A DNA stretch of 6,084 nucleotides from Nonlabens sp. (GTDB lineage Bacteria > Bacteroidota > Bacteroidia > Flavobacteriales > Flavobacteriaceae). Of the stretch, positions 1-6,084 are shown piece by piece. The notes under the pieces were generated by a model that was not told where the DNA came from, ran no database searches, and worked only from the letters and a program-made list of their open reading frames with translations. The translations under genes and the position numbers were made by a program. The stretch spans positions 1-6,084 of the forward strand of contig JANQTO010000129.1 in assembly GCA_030731685.1 (NCBI GenBank), written 5' to 3'. Position 1 is the first letter of the stretch. Every line of letters starts with the position of its first letter.

Positions 1-40
1 CTAGCTCTATTATTTTAACCCGAATAGAGTTTAACTTATG

Positions 41-58
41 AAGGTACAGAAATACCTT
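41..58. repeat. Short inverted repeat upstream of the permease, possible operator
   Basis: AAGGTA, a 6-base spacer (CAGAAA), then TACCTT: a perfect 6+6 inverted repeat ending 22 bases before the ATG of the permease. No T-run follows, so it does not resemble an intrinsic terminator of an upstream gene. It could be a repressor or activator half-site pair or a small leader hairpin, but a 6-base arm can occur by chance. No TAnnTTTG promoter was found in positions 1-80, so the operon promoter probably lies upstream of the window, or an upstream gene belongs to the same transcript. Confidence 0.3.
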
Positions 59-80
59 GCGCAACAACAAAAGGTTCAGA

Positions 81-1391
81 ATGAAAATAAGTAAGATTAA
101 ATTAAGCTTTTGGCAAATACTGAATATGAACGTCGGGTTTTTTGGCATTCAGTACAGCTTTGGGTTGCAACAGAGTGCGGTGACGCCTATTTATGATTTT
201 CTAGGCGCTGCACCAGACCAGATACCCATTTTGCATCTTGCAGGTCCAGTTACAGGGCTACTTGTGCAGCCCATAATAGGCGCTATGAGCGATAAAACCT
301 GGTCGCCTAGATTCGGTAGGCGCAAACCGTATTTTCTTATAGGTGCTTTGCTGTGTAGTGTAAGTCTATTGCTATTTCCATTCAGTAGTTCTTTATGGAT
401 GGCAGCTGGTCTACTATGGATTTTAGACGCGGGAAATAACACAGCCATGGAACCTTACCGAGCGCTTATCGCAGACAAATTAGTTGCTGAGCAACAGCCT
501 CTAGGATTTCAAATGCAAAGTTTTTTTACCGGTTTAGGTCAGGTGCTCGCAAACCTGTCTATATTCATTTTTCCGCTTTTTATAATAGGTAAAACGGGTT
601 CACTACCGTCATGGGTTTATGCATCTTTTTTTCTCGGGGCTTTTTGCTCTATTGCCACCATATTATGGAGTATTAGTAAAACTAAAGAAATTCCACCTAC
701 AGACAAAGAGCTGGCTATAATGCGGAGTGAAAAACGCTCTGTATTGGGGCCTTTTAAAGAAATACTAGCTGCAATTAAGGACATGCCTAAGGTCATGTGG
801 CAACTATCATTAGTGTATCTTTTTCAATGGTATGCTCTTTTTTGCTATTGGCAAAACTCTTCTAAAAGCGTAGCACTTTCAGTATGGGATGCGACTCCTT
901 TAAGTAATGGTGCGGCATATGAAGAAGCTGTGAGTTGGACAGCCTTAGTTAACGGCTGGTACAACGTGGTTACCTTTTTGGTCGCTTTTGCACTTGTAGG
1001 ATTAGCTAAAAAGTACAGCCCAAAACGTGTTCACGCAGGTTGTTTACTTCTAGCTGCTGCTGGATTTTTAGCATTTCCTCATATAGAAGATAAATATATG
1101 CTGCTCTTTGCGATTACCGGTTTTGGAATAGGATGGGCCAGTATGATGGGAATTCCCTATTTGATGGTCATTTCAAATATCCCCAAAGAACGGTATGGAG
1201 TGTATATGGGAATCATCAATATGATGATTGTGATACCTATGATAATTCAGAATTTATCATTTGGTTACATTTTAAAGCACTTCTTAGGGAATGACCCTCG
1301 TAATGCCATAACCTTTGCAGGTATTTTGTTGATTTTTGCAACAATAGCGACCTTGCTTATACAAACAAAAAAAACAGCAATTAATGAATAG
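81..1391 (+). CDS. MFS sugar permease, sucrose transporter (SUT/SLC45-like) type
   Basis: Inner-membrane permease predicted to import sucrose or a related disaccharide, probably by cation symport as is usual in this branch. At 436 residues it has about 12 hydrophobic segments, roughly at 8-29, 48-68, 82-101, 105-122, 148-170, 177-198, 239-257, 284-309, 318-333, 339-363, 373-398 and 409-428, with a long cytoplasmic loop at about 199-238. The loop after segment 2 reads GAMSDK...RFGRRKP (about 67-83), the hallmark of plant sucrose carriers and SLC45 proteins; [17 protein letters not shown] (about 371-387) is also typical. The ATG at 81 is preferred because AAGG lies at 71-74 and the protein then begins [13 protein letters not shown], as relatives do; an in-frame TTG at 57 would add eight poorly hydrophobic residues. 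The end overlaps the hydrolase gene by 8 bases. Family call is firm; sucrose as substrate is inferred from the neighbours, and maltose or another glucoside remains possible. Confidence 0.85.
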   Translation: MKISKIKLSFWQILNMNVGFFGIQYSFGLQQSAVTPIYDFLGAAPDQIPILHLAGPVTGLLVQPIIGAMSDKTWSPRFGRRKPYFLIGALLCSVSLLLFPFSSSLWMAAGLLWILDAGNNTAMEPYRALIADKLVAEQQPLGFQMQSFFTGLGQVLANLSIFIFPLFIIGKTGSLPSWVYASFFLGAFCSIATILWSISKTKEIPPTDKELAIMRSEKRSVLGPFKEILAAIKDMPKVMWQLSLVYLFQWYALFCYWQNSSKSVALSVWDATPLSNGAAYEEAVSWTALVNGWYNVVTFLVAFALVGLAKKYSPKRVHAGCLLLAAAGFLAFPHIEDKYMLLFAITGFGIGWASMMGIPYLMVISNIPKERYGVYMGIINMMIVIPMIIQNLSFGYILKHFLGNDPRNAITFAGILLIFATIATLLIQTKKTAINE

Positions 1392-2562
1392 TGAAGCGTA
1401 CATTGCATCTCTCGAGCTACTTAGAAAAGCGTCTTCAAAACAAGGTTTTCTAGCAAGTGCACTGGACATCTCAAATTACAAAAGAGTATGGGCCAGAGAT
1501 GGTGTTATTTGCGGGCTTGCAGCACTGGCCTCAGGTGATGAGGAACTCATAAGTACATTTGAAAAAACGTTAAATACACTTGCAGTACATCAACATGAAA
1601 TAGGAACTATACCATCTAACGTAGCCTTTAATGGGAGTAATGTTGAAATAAGTTATGGCGGTCTGGCGGGTAGAGTGGATGCTGTTACATGGTTCATAAT
1701 AGGCGTGTGCCAGCTGGCCTATTATAAAAAGGATAAAAGTATTGTAAATGACTACAAGCCTCAAATTGAAAAATGTTTGTTTCTTTTAAATACTTGGGAG
1801 TTTAATAACAAGCACTTAATGTATGTGCCACTATCTGGCAACTGGGCAGATGAGTATATTACTGACGGTTATGTGCTGTATGATCAATTATTAAGATTAT
1901 GGGCACTAAAATCATATAACCATTTTGAGAATAATGAGCAGATTACTGAGAAAATTCATAAAATTCACAATCAATTAAAGGCAAATTTTTTACCTGATTC
2001 TAAAGATGAAAAGTTCCACCCTAGAGCTTATGATGCCATGCTTAAAAAGGCATACATACCAGCTTCATTCTCACCATCTGGTTATAAAACGCAGTTTGAC
2101 GCATTTGCAAATAGCCTGTTTTTAATTCTAAATCTGGGTAATACAGAACTTGAAAACAATATTATTTCCTTTAGTCAGTCCTTGTTAAATGATACAAAAC
2201 TTCATGTTTTACCGGCATTCTGGCCGCCTGTAATGGAACAAGATTCAGAATGGAGTTTGTTAAAGGACAATTGTAAATATGAATTTAGGAACTTCCCGTA
2301 TGAATTTCATAACGGTGGTAGCTGGCCCATGGTTAATGGATTTTATGGAATGGCACTAAATTATAAAGGATACGCCAGAAAAGCTCAAGAATTATTGAAG
2401 CATATAAATACTCTAAATGCTGAAAAAGAATTTTCATTCTATGAAAATTTTAATACCCTTACTGGTGAACCCATAGGTGTTGCAAAATGCGCATGGAGTG
2501 CCGCTGCAACAGTAATGTTGCATCAAACATTAAATAATGAATTTAAAATTTTAGTCGACTAG
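1384..2562 (+). CDS. GH100-type hydrolase, probable cytoplasmic sucrose invertase
   Basis: Predicted (alpha/alpha)6-barrel glycosidase that hydrolyses sucrose to glucose and fructose. There is no signal peptide, which fits a cytoplasmic enzyme behind a permease. Blocks matching neutral/alkaline invertases occur in order: NYKRVWARDGVI (31-42), YGGLAGRVDAVTWFII (91-106), NWADEYITDGYVLYDQLLRL (153-172), PYEFHNGGSWPMVNGFY (305-321, compare PYSYHNGGSWP of plant enzymes) and FYENFNTLTGEPIG (352-365, compare WPEYYDTRTGRFIG). By that alignment from memory, Asp99 would be the general acid and Glu354 the base. At 392 residues it is shorter than cyanobacterial invertases (about 460 or more) and much shorter than plant ones, mainly for lack of an N-terminal extension. 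The ATG overlaps the permease stop by 8 bases, with an A-rich stretch in front rather than a Shine-Dalgarno site. Automated pipelines may call such proteins amylo-alpha-1,6-glucosidase, a distant relative; the permease and fructokinase neighbours favour sucrose. Confidence 0.8.
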   Translation: MNSEAYIASLELLRKASSKQGFLASALDISNYKRVWARDGVICGLAALASGDEELISTFEKTLNTLAVHQHEIGTIPSNVAFNGSNVEISYGGLAGRVDAVTWFIIGVCQLAYYKKDKSIVNDYKPQIEKCLFLLNTWEFNNKHLMYVPLSGNWADEYITDGYVLYDQLLRLWALKSYNHFENNEQITEKIHKIHNQLKANFLPDSKDEKFHPRAYDAMLKKAYIPASFSPSGYKTQFDAFANSLFLILNLGNTELENNIISFSQSLLNDTKLHVLPAFWPPVMEQDSEWSLLKDNCKYEFRNFPYEFHNGGSWPMVNGFYGMALNYKGYARKAQELLKHINTLNAEKEFSFYENFNTLTGEPIGVAKCAWSAAATVMLHQTLNNEFKILVD

Positions 2563-3497
2563 TGAAGACCATTGATATATTATGTTTAGGAGAGATACTC
2601 ATTGACTTTATAGGTCATGAAAAGAATGCTTCCATTTCAGAAACCAAAAATTACCATCGTTTTTTAGGAGGGTCGCCTACTAATGTTGCTGTAAATGCAG
2701 CAAGACTGGGGTTACAGGCTGCCTTAGTAGCGTCTTGTGGTAAGGATGGTTTAGGTGATTTTATCCTTGATAAGTTAAAGGAAGATAAGGTATTAACCTC
2801 TTTTATTTCCAGAGAATCTGGCTTGCCTACTTCCATTATTTTAGTGTCTAAATCACAAGAAACGCCAGATTTTACAGCTTATAGAGAAGCAGATTCTATA
2901 ATTCCAGAGACATTAATAACGGATGACTTATTAAAATCCTCAAAAATTTATCACACTACTTGTTTTGCCCTAAGTAAAAATCCAGCTAGAAATACGATTT
3001 TAAAAGGAGCTAAAAAAGCAAGTAATTTAGGACTACAGTTAAGCATTGATCTTAATTATTCAGAAAAAATATGGCCTAATCGTGCAGAGGCCAAGGAAGC
3101 TATAAGAGAATATTTGTCGTATAATCCATTGCTTAAACTTAGTATAGATGATTGTTACAGGTATTTTGATGGTCATAAAACAGATCAAGAAATTTTTGAA
3201 TACTTCCATGCCTTAGGAGTTTCGACCATTTGCCTTACTAAAGGTAAAGATGGTGTTACAGTTTCCGACGGTGATTCTGGTTTAATTCATCAAGACGCCT
3301 TAAAAATAAGCGATATTAAAGACGTTACAGGTGCTGGAGATGCATTCTGGGCAGGATTTTTATATGCTCAAATTCAGAATAAAACACTTACACAATCTAT
3401 TTCAATAGCGCAAAAACTTGCGGCTATAAAATTACAAAACGTAGGTAGGTTGCCCGATATAGTCGGGTTAAAAAGTATCATTAACGATTTAGTGTAG
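2562..3497 (+). CDS. PfkB-family carbohydrate kinase, probable fructokinase
   Basis: Cytoplasmic ribokinase-fold kinase of 311 residues, the usual length, predicted to phosphorylate fructose with ATP to fructose 6-phosphate. The N-terminus MKTIDILCLGEILIDFIG is typical of bacterial fructokinases. The first PfkB signature lies at 36-50 (GGSPTNVAVNAARLG); the second, DVTGAGDAFWAGF, starts at 254 and contains the anion hole and catalytic base Asp260. DLNYSEKIWP (163-172) corresponds to the D-x-N-Y-R-x-x-x-W segment common in fructokinases, and LTKGKDGV (225-232) to the pre-nucleotide strand. The start is GTG at 2562, whose G is the last base of the upstream TAG stop (TAGTG), implying translation coupled to the hydrolase gene. 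No ATG in this frame gives a complete N-terminal strand. The kinase would consume the fructose released by the GH100 enzyme. Other PfkB substrates such as 2-keto-3-deoxygluconate cannot be excluded on sequence alone, but the context argues for fructose; scrK would be a suitable name. Confidence 0.87.
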   Translation: MKTIDILCLGEILIDFIGHEKNASISETKNYHRFLGGSPTNVAVNAARLGLQAALVASCGKDGLGDFILDKLKEDKVLTSFISRESGLPTSIILVSKSQETPDFTAYREADSIIPETLITDDLLKSSKIYHTTCFALSKNPARNTILKGAKKASNLGLQLSIDLNYSEKIWPNRAEAKEAIREYLSYNPLLKLSIDDCYRYFDGHKTDQEIFEYFHALGVSTICLTKGKDGVTVSDGDSGLIHQDALKISDIKDVTGAGDAFWAGFLYAQIQNKTLTQSISIAQKLAAIKLQNVGRLPDIVGLKSIINDLV

Positions 3498-3512
3498 TTA
3501 GCCAAGGTGAGA

Positions 3513-3546
3513 AAAAAAGCTGTGACTGATTTCATGGCTTTTTTGT
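3513..3546 (+). terminator. Intrinsic terminator of the sucrose operon
   Basis: A 12-base-pair stem pairs 3513-3524 (AAAAAAGCTGTG) with 3533-3544 (CATGGCTTTTTT) across the 8-base loop ACTGATTT. Ten pairs are Watson-Crick and two are G-U. The stem runs into six T's (3539-3544), as in A-tract/U-tract terminators. It begins 16 bases after the fructokinase stop. The outer A-tract could also make it work on the opposite strand, though no minus-strand gene is seen here. Confidence 0.75.
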
Positions 3547-3570
3547 TCCATTACACTGTAAGCAACTCGA

Positions 3571-3598
3571 TGATTCCGCTTTCGCGAAAGCGAAATCA
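3571..3598. repeat. Large intergenic palindrome with CGCTTTCGCGAAAGCG core
   Basis: The core at 3577-3592 is a perfect 16-base palindrome. One mismatched pair (C3576/A3593) follows outward, then five more complementary pairs (TGATT at 3571-3575, AATCA at 3594-3598), giving 28 bases in all. It follows the operon terminator and lies about 80 bases before maeB. There is no T-run after it, so it is not a standard terminator. I recall the same core as a recurrent intergenic element in marine Flavobacteriaceae genomes; its function is unknown to me. A dimeric regulator site, a REP-like element or a chromosome-organising site are all possible. Confidence 0.6.
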
Positions 3599-3643
3599 AC
3601 CACATTTTAACCCTGCCTAAAAACCCATGTGAACATTAAAGCC

Positions 3644-3651
3644 TACTTTTG
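3644..3651 (+). promoter_or_regulatory. maeB: Bacteroidota-type -7 promoter element of maeB
   Basis: TACTTTTG is an exact match to the TAnnTTTG -7 consensus of the Bacteroidota housekeeping sigma factor. It ends 27 bases before the ATG, which predicts transcription starting near 3656 and a leader of about 20-25 bases. I see no convincing -33 TTG about 20 bases further upstream, so the promoter may be weak or helped by another factor. GGAG at 3660-3663 could act as a ribosome site but lies 15 bases from the ATG, farther than ideal. Confidence 0.55.
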
Positions 3652-3678
3652 TTTTAGACGGAGTTAAACACGTTATTT

Positions 3679-5985
3679 ATGAGTAAAGAAAGCAAACGCC
3701 GTGAAGCATTAGTCTATCACGCAAAGCCTACACCAGGTAAAATAAAAGTAGTTCCCACTAAAAAATACAGCAGTCAGCGAGACCTTGCACTTGCCTACAG
3801 TCCTGGCGTCGCTGAACCTTGTCTAGAAATAGCAAAGGATAAGGAAAACGTATACAAATACACCACCAAAGGAAATCTTGTTGCCGTTATTAGTAACGGA
3901 ACTGCAGTTTTAGGACTGGGCGACATAGGACCAGAGGCCTCAAAACCGGTGATGGAAGGAAAGGCACTGCTCTTCAAGATTTTTGCAGATTTAGACTGTT
4001 TTGACATTGAGGTGGACACAAAAAACATCGAGGAGTTTATTCAAACCGTGAAGAATATCGCTCCTACTTTTGGTGGAATCAACCTAGAAGACATTAAGGC
4101 TCCAGAGGCTTTTGAAATAGAGCGCAGGCTTAAAGAAGAATTGGACATTCCTGTCATGCACGACGACCAGCATGGAACGGCCATTATATCAAGCGCAGCC
4201 TTGTTAAATGCACTGGAACTTGCAGAAAAGTTTATTCACGATGTGAAAATCGTAGTTTCTGGTGCTGGTAGTGCAGCAATTTCCTGTACAAACCTGTACG
4301 TAAAACTGGGTGCACGACCTGAAAATATCATGATGTTTGATATAGATGGACTTATCACTACTTCACGTACAGATTTGGGCGAAGAGCAAATGCGTTTTGC
4401 TCGCGATATGGAGCCTGTTTCACTAAGCGAGGCTTTTAAAGGAGCTGATGTTTTTCTAGGCCTTAGTGCTGGAAACATTGTAAGTCCTGAGATGTTGTTA
4501 TCTATGAATACGGACCCTATCGTGTTTGCGATGGCAAACCCAACGCCAGAGATTGATTATGACGTTGCTATAGCCACAAGACCAGACCTTATTATGGCTA
4601 CAGGTCGCAGTGACCATCCTAACCAAGTAAACAACGTGCTTGGTTTTCCGTTTATTTTTAGAGGAGCGCTTGATGTGCGTGCTACAAAAATCAACGAAGA
4701 AATGAAAATGGCCGCAACAAAGGCCATTGCCCAACTTGCTAAAGAACCCGTGCCTGAACAAGTAAATATCGCTTACGGTGAGACGAGGCTGGCATTTGGT
4801 CGCGATTATATTATCCCAAAACCTTTTGACCCAAGACTTATTGCAACTATACCGCCAGCAGTGGCGCGTGCTGCCATGGAAAGTGGTGTTGCAAAAGCTC
4901 CGATAGAAGACTGGCAAAAGTATGAAGACCAGCTACTGGGACGCATGGGTCACGACAATAAGATTGTACGCTTGTTAATAAATAGAGCGCGCATGAATCC
5001 AAAACGCATCGTGTTTGCAGAGGCTGACAATATTAACGTACTCAAAGCCGCACAAATAGTGCAGGAAGAAGGTATAGGTATTCCTATTTTATTGGGTCGC
5101 AAGGATACTATAGAAAATATGATGCTTGAGCTCGATTTTGACCAGCCTTGTTTAATCATAGACCCTAAGGCAGATGATGAGAAGGTACGTCGCGACCATT
5201 ATGCACACGAGTTTTGGAAGCTACGCCAGCGAAAGGGCGTGACAGAATTTGATTCTGAAAAATATATAAGACAGCGCAATTACTATGCAGCAATGATGGT
5301 AAAACTGGGCGATGCCGACGCATTAATTACGGGAGTTGCGCAGTCCTATCCACGCTCTGTAACGCCTATGATGGAAATTATAGGTCGTGCTCCTGGCGTA
5401 CTCAAGGTTGCAACTACTAACCTGATGGTTACGGAACGTGGACCGCTTTTTATATCAGATACGTCCATTAATATCAACCCAGATAGTACCGAGCTTGCAA
5501 AAATAGCCCAAATGACCGACCGTACCGCACGTATGTTTGGGATTACACCTGCAACAGCTATGATATCCTATGCAAACTTTGGGTCCTCATCACATCCACA
5601 TGCCACTAAAGTTACCGAGGCCGTAAAATACCTGCACAGGTATTATCCAGATATGATTGTAGACGGCGAGATGCAAACAGATTTTGCCCTTAACCAAGAA
5701 ATGCTCGCTGAAAAATTTCCATTTTCTAAGCTTGCAGGCAAAAAGGTGAATACACTTATTTTTCCAAATCTGGAAAGTGCTAATTCCACATATAAATTAC
5801 TCAAAGAACTCAATGGTATAGATTCCATAGGTCCTATAATGATGGGTATGCAAAAACCCGTACATATTTTACAGCTCAATGCAAGTGTGGACGAAATCGT
5901 AAACATGAGCGCAGTTGCTGTGATAGATGCACAGCAAAAGGAAAAACGCGAAAAAGAACGCATGCAAAGACAGGCAGGTATTTAA
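3679..5985 (+). CDS. maeB: NADP-dependent malic enzyme with C-terminal phosphotransacetylase-like domain
   Basis: Cytoplasmic enzyme that oxidatively decarboxylates malate to pyruvate, CO2 and NADPH. At 768 residues it has the full length of MaeB-type fusions (E. coli MaeB is about 760). The malic domain covers about 1-425: Tyr40 in [32 protein letters not shown] (81-100) with the catalytic-lysine region, [13 protein letters not shown] (136-148) and HDDQHGTAI (161-169) with metal-binding acidic residues, the nucleotide-binding loop SGAGSAAI (194-201), and ANPTPEI (286-292). The phosphotransacetylase-like domain runs from about 427 to 755, from [17 protein letters not shown] (443-459) through [16 protein letters not shown] (630-645); the tail is rich in Lys, Arg, Glu and Gln. 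In characterised MaeB proteins this domain is not an active acetyltransferase but mediates oligomerisation and acetyl-CoA control, so allosteric regulation is expected. It is transcribed separately from the sucrose genes. I recall ruvA and sprA often following this gene in flavobacteria, but neither is in view. Confidence 0.96.
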   Translation: MSKESKRREALVYHAKPTPGKIKVVPTKKYSSQRDLALAYSPGVAEPCLEIAKDKENVYKYTTKGNLVAVISNGTAVLGLGDIGPEASKPVMEGKALLFKIFADLDCFDIEVDTKNIEEFIQTVKNIAPTFGGINLEDIKAPEAFEIERRLKEELDIPVMHDDQHGTAIISSAALLNALELAEKFIHDVKIVVSGAGSAAISCTNLYVKLGARPENIMMFDIDGLITTSRTDLGEEQMRFARDMEPVSLSEAFKGADVFLGLSAGNIVSPEMLLSMNTDPIVFAMANPTPEIDYDVAIATRPDLIMATGRSDHPNQVNNVLGFPFIFRGALDVRATKINEEMKMAATKAIAQLAKEPVPEQVNIAYGETRLAFGRDYIIPKPFDPRLIATIPPAVARAAMESGVAKAPIEDWQKYEDQLLGRMGHDNKIVRLLINRARMNPKRIVFAEADNINVLKAAQIVQEEGIGIPILLGRKDTIENMMLELDFDQPCLIIDPKADDEKVRRDHYAHEFWKLRQRKGVTEFDSEKYIRQRNYYAAMMVKLGDADALITGVAQSYPRSVTPMMEIIGRAPGVLKVATTNLMVTERGPLFISDTSININPDSTELAKIAQMTDRTARMFGITPATAMISYANFGSSSHPHATKVTEAVKYLHRYYPDMIVDGEMQTDFALNQEMLAEKFPFSKLAGKKVNTLIFPNLESANSTYKLLKELNGIDSIGPIMMGMQKPVHILQLNASVDEIVNMSAVAVIDAQQKEKREKERMQRQAGI

Positions 5986-6084
5986 TTTTTTAAGTTTACT
6001 AGTAAGAAGTTAGAGATGAGAGATGAGAGATGAGATTTTGAACTTGGAACGTGCAATTACCCGAGCATTAAATCCCATCCCAGC
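5986..6084. other. Non-coding tail after maeB
   Basis: A run of six T's (5986-5991) comes directly after the maeB stop, then a 10-base palindrome TTACTAGTAA (5996-6005). The T-run precedes the palindrome, so it is not a proper intrinsic terminator. The heptamer repeat follows, then TTGAAC and TTGGAAC (6038-6050). No start codon with a convincing reading frame is seen on either strand. The stretch resembles low-complexity intergenic DNA. Confidence 0.5.
6012..6035. repeat. Heptamer tandem repeat (AGAGATG)x3
   Basis: Three exact copies of AGAGATG occupy 6012-6032, followed by a partial copy (AGA). It lies 26 bases after the maeB stop. A unit not divisible by three is consistent with non-coding DNA. 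Copy number is likely to vary by replication slippage. Flavobacterial genomes often carry similar AG-rich heptamer runs between genes; this is general recollection. Confidence 0.7.

Noticed and set aside
57..80. TTG at 57 as the permease start
   Set aside because: The ATG at 81 has AAGG six bases ahead and gives the N-terminus usual for the family; the TTG lies inside the inverted repeat and has no better site.
38..94. 18-codon + strand frame starting ATG at 38, a possible leader peptide
   Set aside because: It overlaps the permease start, encodes no control-type codon run and has no ribosome site; it is too short to support.
191..448. 85-codon minus-strand frame and similar short antisense frames (1284-1469, 1570-1764, 2651-2836, 3795-4028, 4236-4478, 4950-5159)
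   Set aside because: All lie antisense to genes with clear family motifs (the one at 1284-1469 spans the permease-hydrolase junction), and none shows a domain or initiation signal of its own.
4498..4917. 139-codon open frame on the minus strand
   Set aside because: It lies wholly inside maeB, whose conserved domains are unmistakable, and its translation is rich in Cys, His, Trp and Arg with no recognisable domain.
5643..5963. 106-codon open frame on the minus strand
   Set aside because: It is antisense to the maeB C-terminal domain; its Ser- and Ile-rich product reflects the codons of the real gene.
5996..6005. TTACTAGTAA as the stem of a maeB terminator
   Set aside because: A 10-base palindrome with no loop and no T-run after it cannot form a good terminator hairpin; the T-run lies before it.
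1..6084. tRNA, rRNA, CRISPR array, insertion sequence or riboswitch
   Set aside because: Nearly all the window is coding and the spacers are short; no cloverleaf, spaced repeats, transposase motifs or terminal inverted repeats were seen by eye.

Overview
The window looks like chromosomal DNA from a marine member of the Flavobacteriaceae (Bacteroidota). Four things suggest this: AT-rich coding sequence with weak or absent Shine-Dalgarno sites, a TAnnTTTG-type -7 promoter element before the last gene, the intergenic palindrome CGCTTTCGCGAAAGCG, which I associate with marine flavobacteria, and a long malic enzyme-phosphotransacetylase fusion of the bacterial MaeB type. The genus cannot be fixed from the sequence alone. 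All four genes are on the + strand and all are intact.

Layout: positions 1-80 are a short leader with a small inverted repeat and no recognisable promoter. Positions 81-3497 hold three tightly packed genes: a 12-segment sugar permease of the plant-sucrose-transporter/SLC45-like branch of the MFS, a short GH100-type (neutral/alkaline invertase family) hydrolase, and a PfkB-family fructokinase. The first two genes overlap by 8 bases and the second and third by one base (TAGTG), so they almost certainly form one transcript. Positions 3498-3678 are a 181-base spacer with a good intrinsic terminator, a 28-base imperfect palindrome and a Bacteroidota-type promoter. Positions 3679-5985 encode MaeB. 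The last 99 bases are non-coding and carry a three-copy heptamer repeat.

How the genes work together: the first three make a complete cytoplasmic route for sucrose. The permease brings the disaccharide across the inner membrane, the invertase-like enzyme hydrolyses it to glucose and fructose, and the kinase makes fructose 6-phosphate. Sucrose as substrate is inferred from the three families occurring together and is not proven by any one gene. MaeB (malate to pyruvate, CO2 and NADPH) is a separate central-metabolism transcription unit, separated by the terminator and its own promoter.

I did not find a previously undescribed system. The points most worth a second look are the compact GH100 enzyme with an altered catalytic-base neighbourhood, the large palindrome between the operon and maeB, and an A8 tract where loss of one base would fuse permease and hydrolase in frame.
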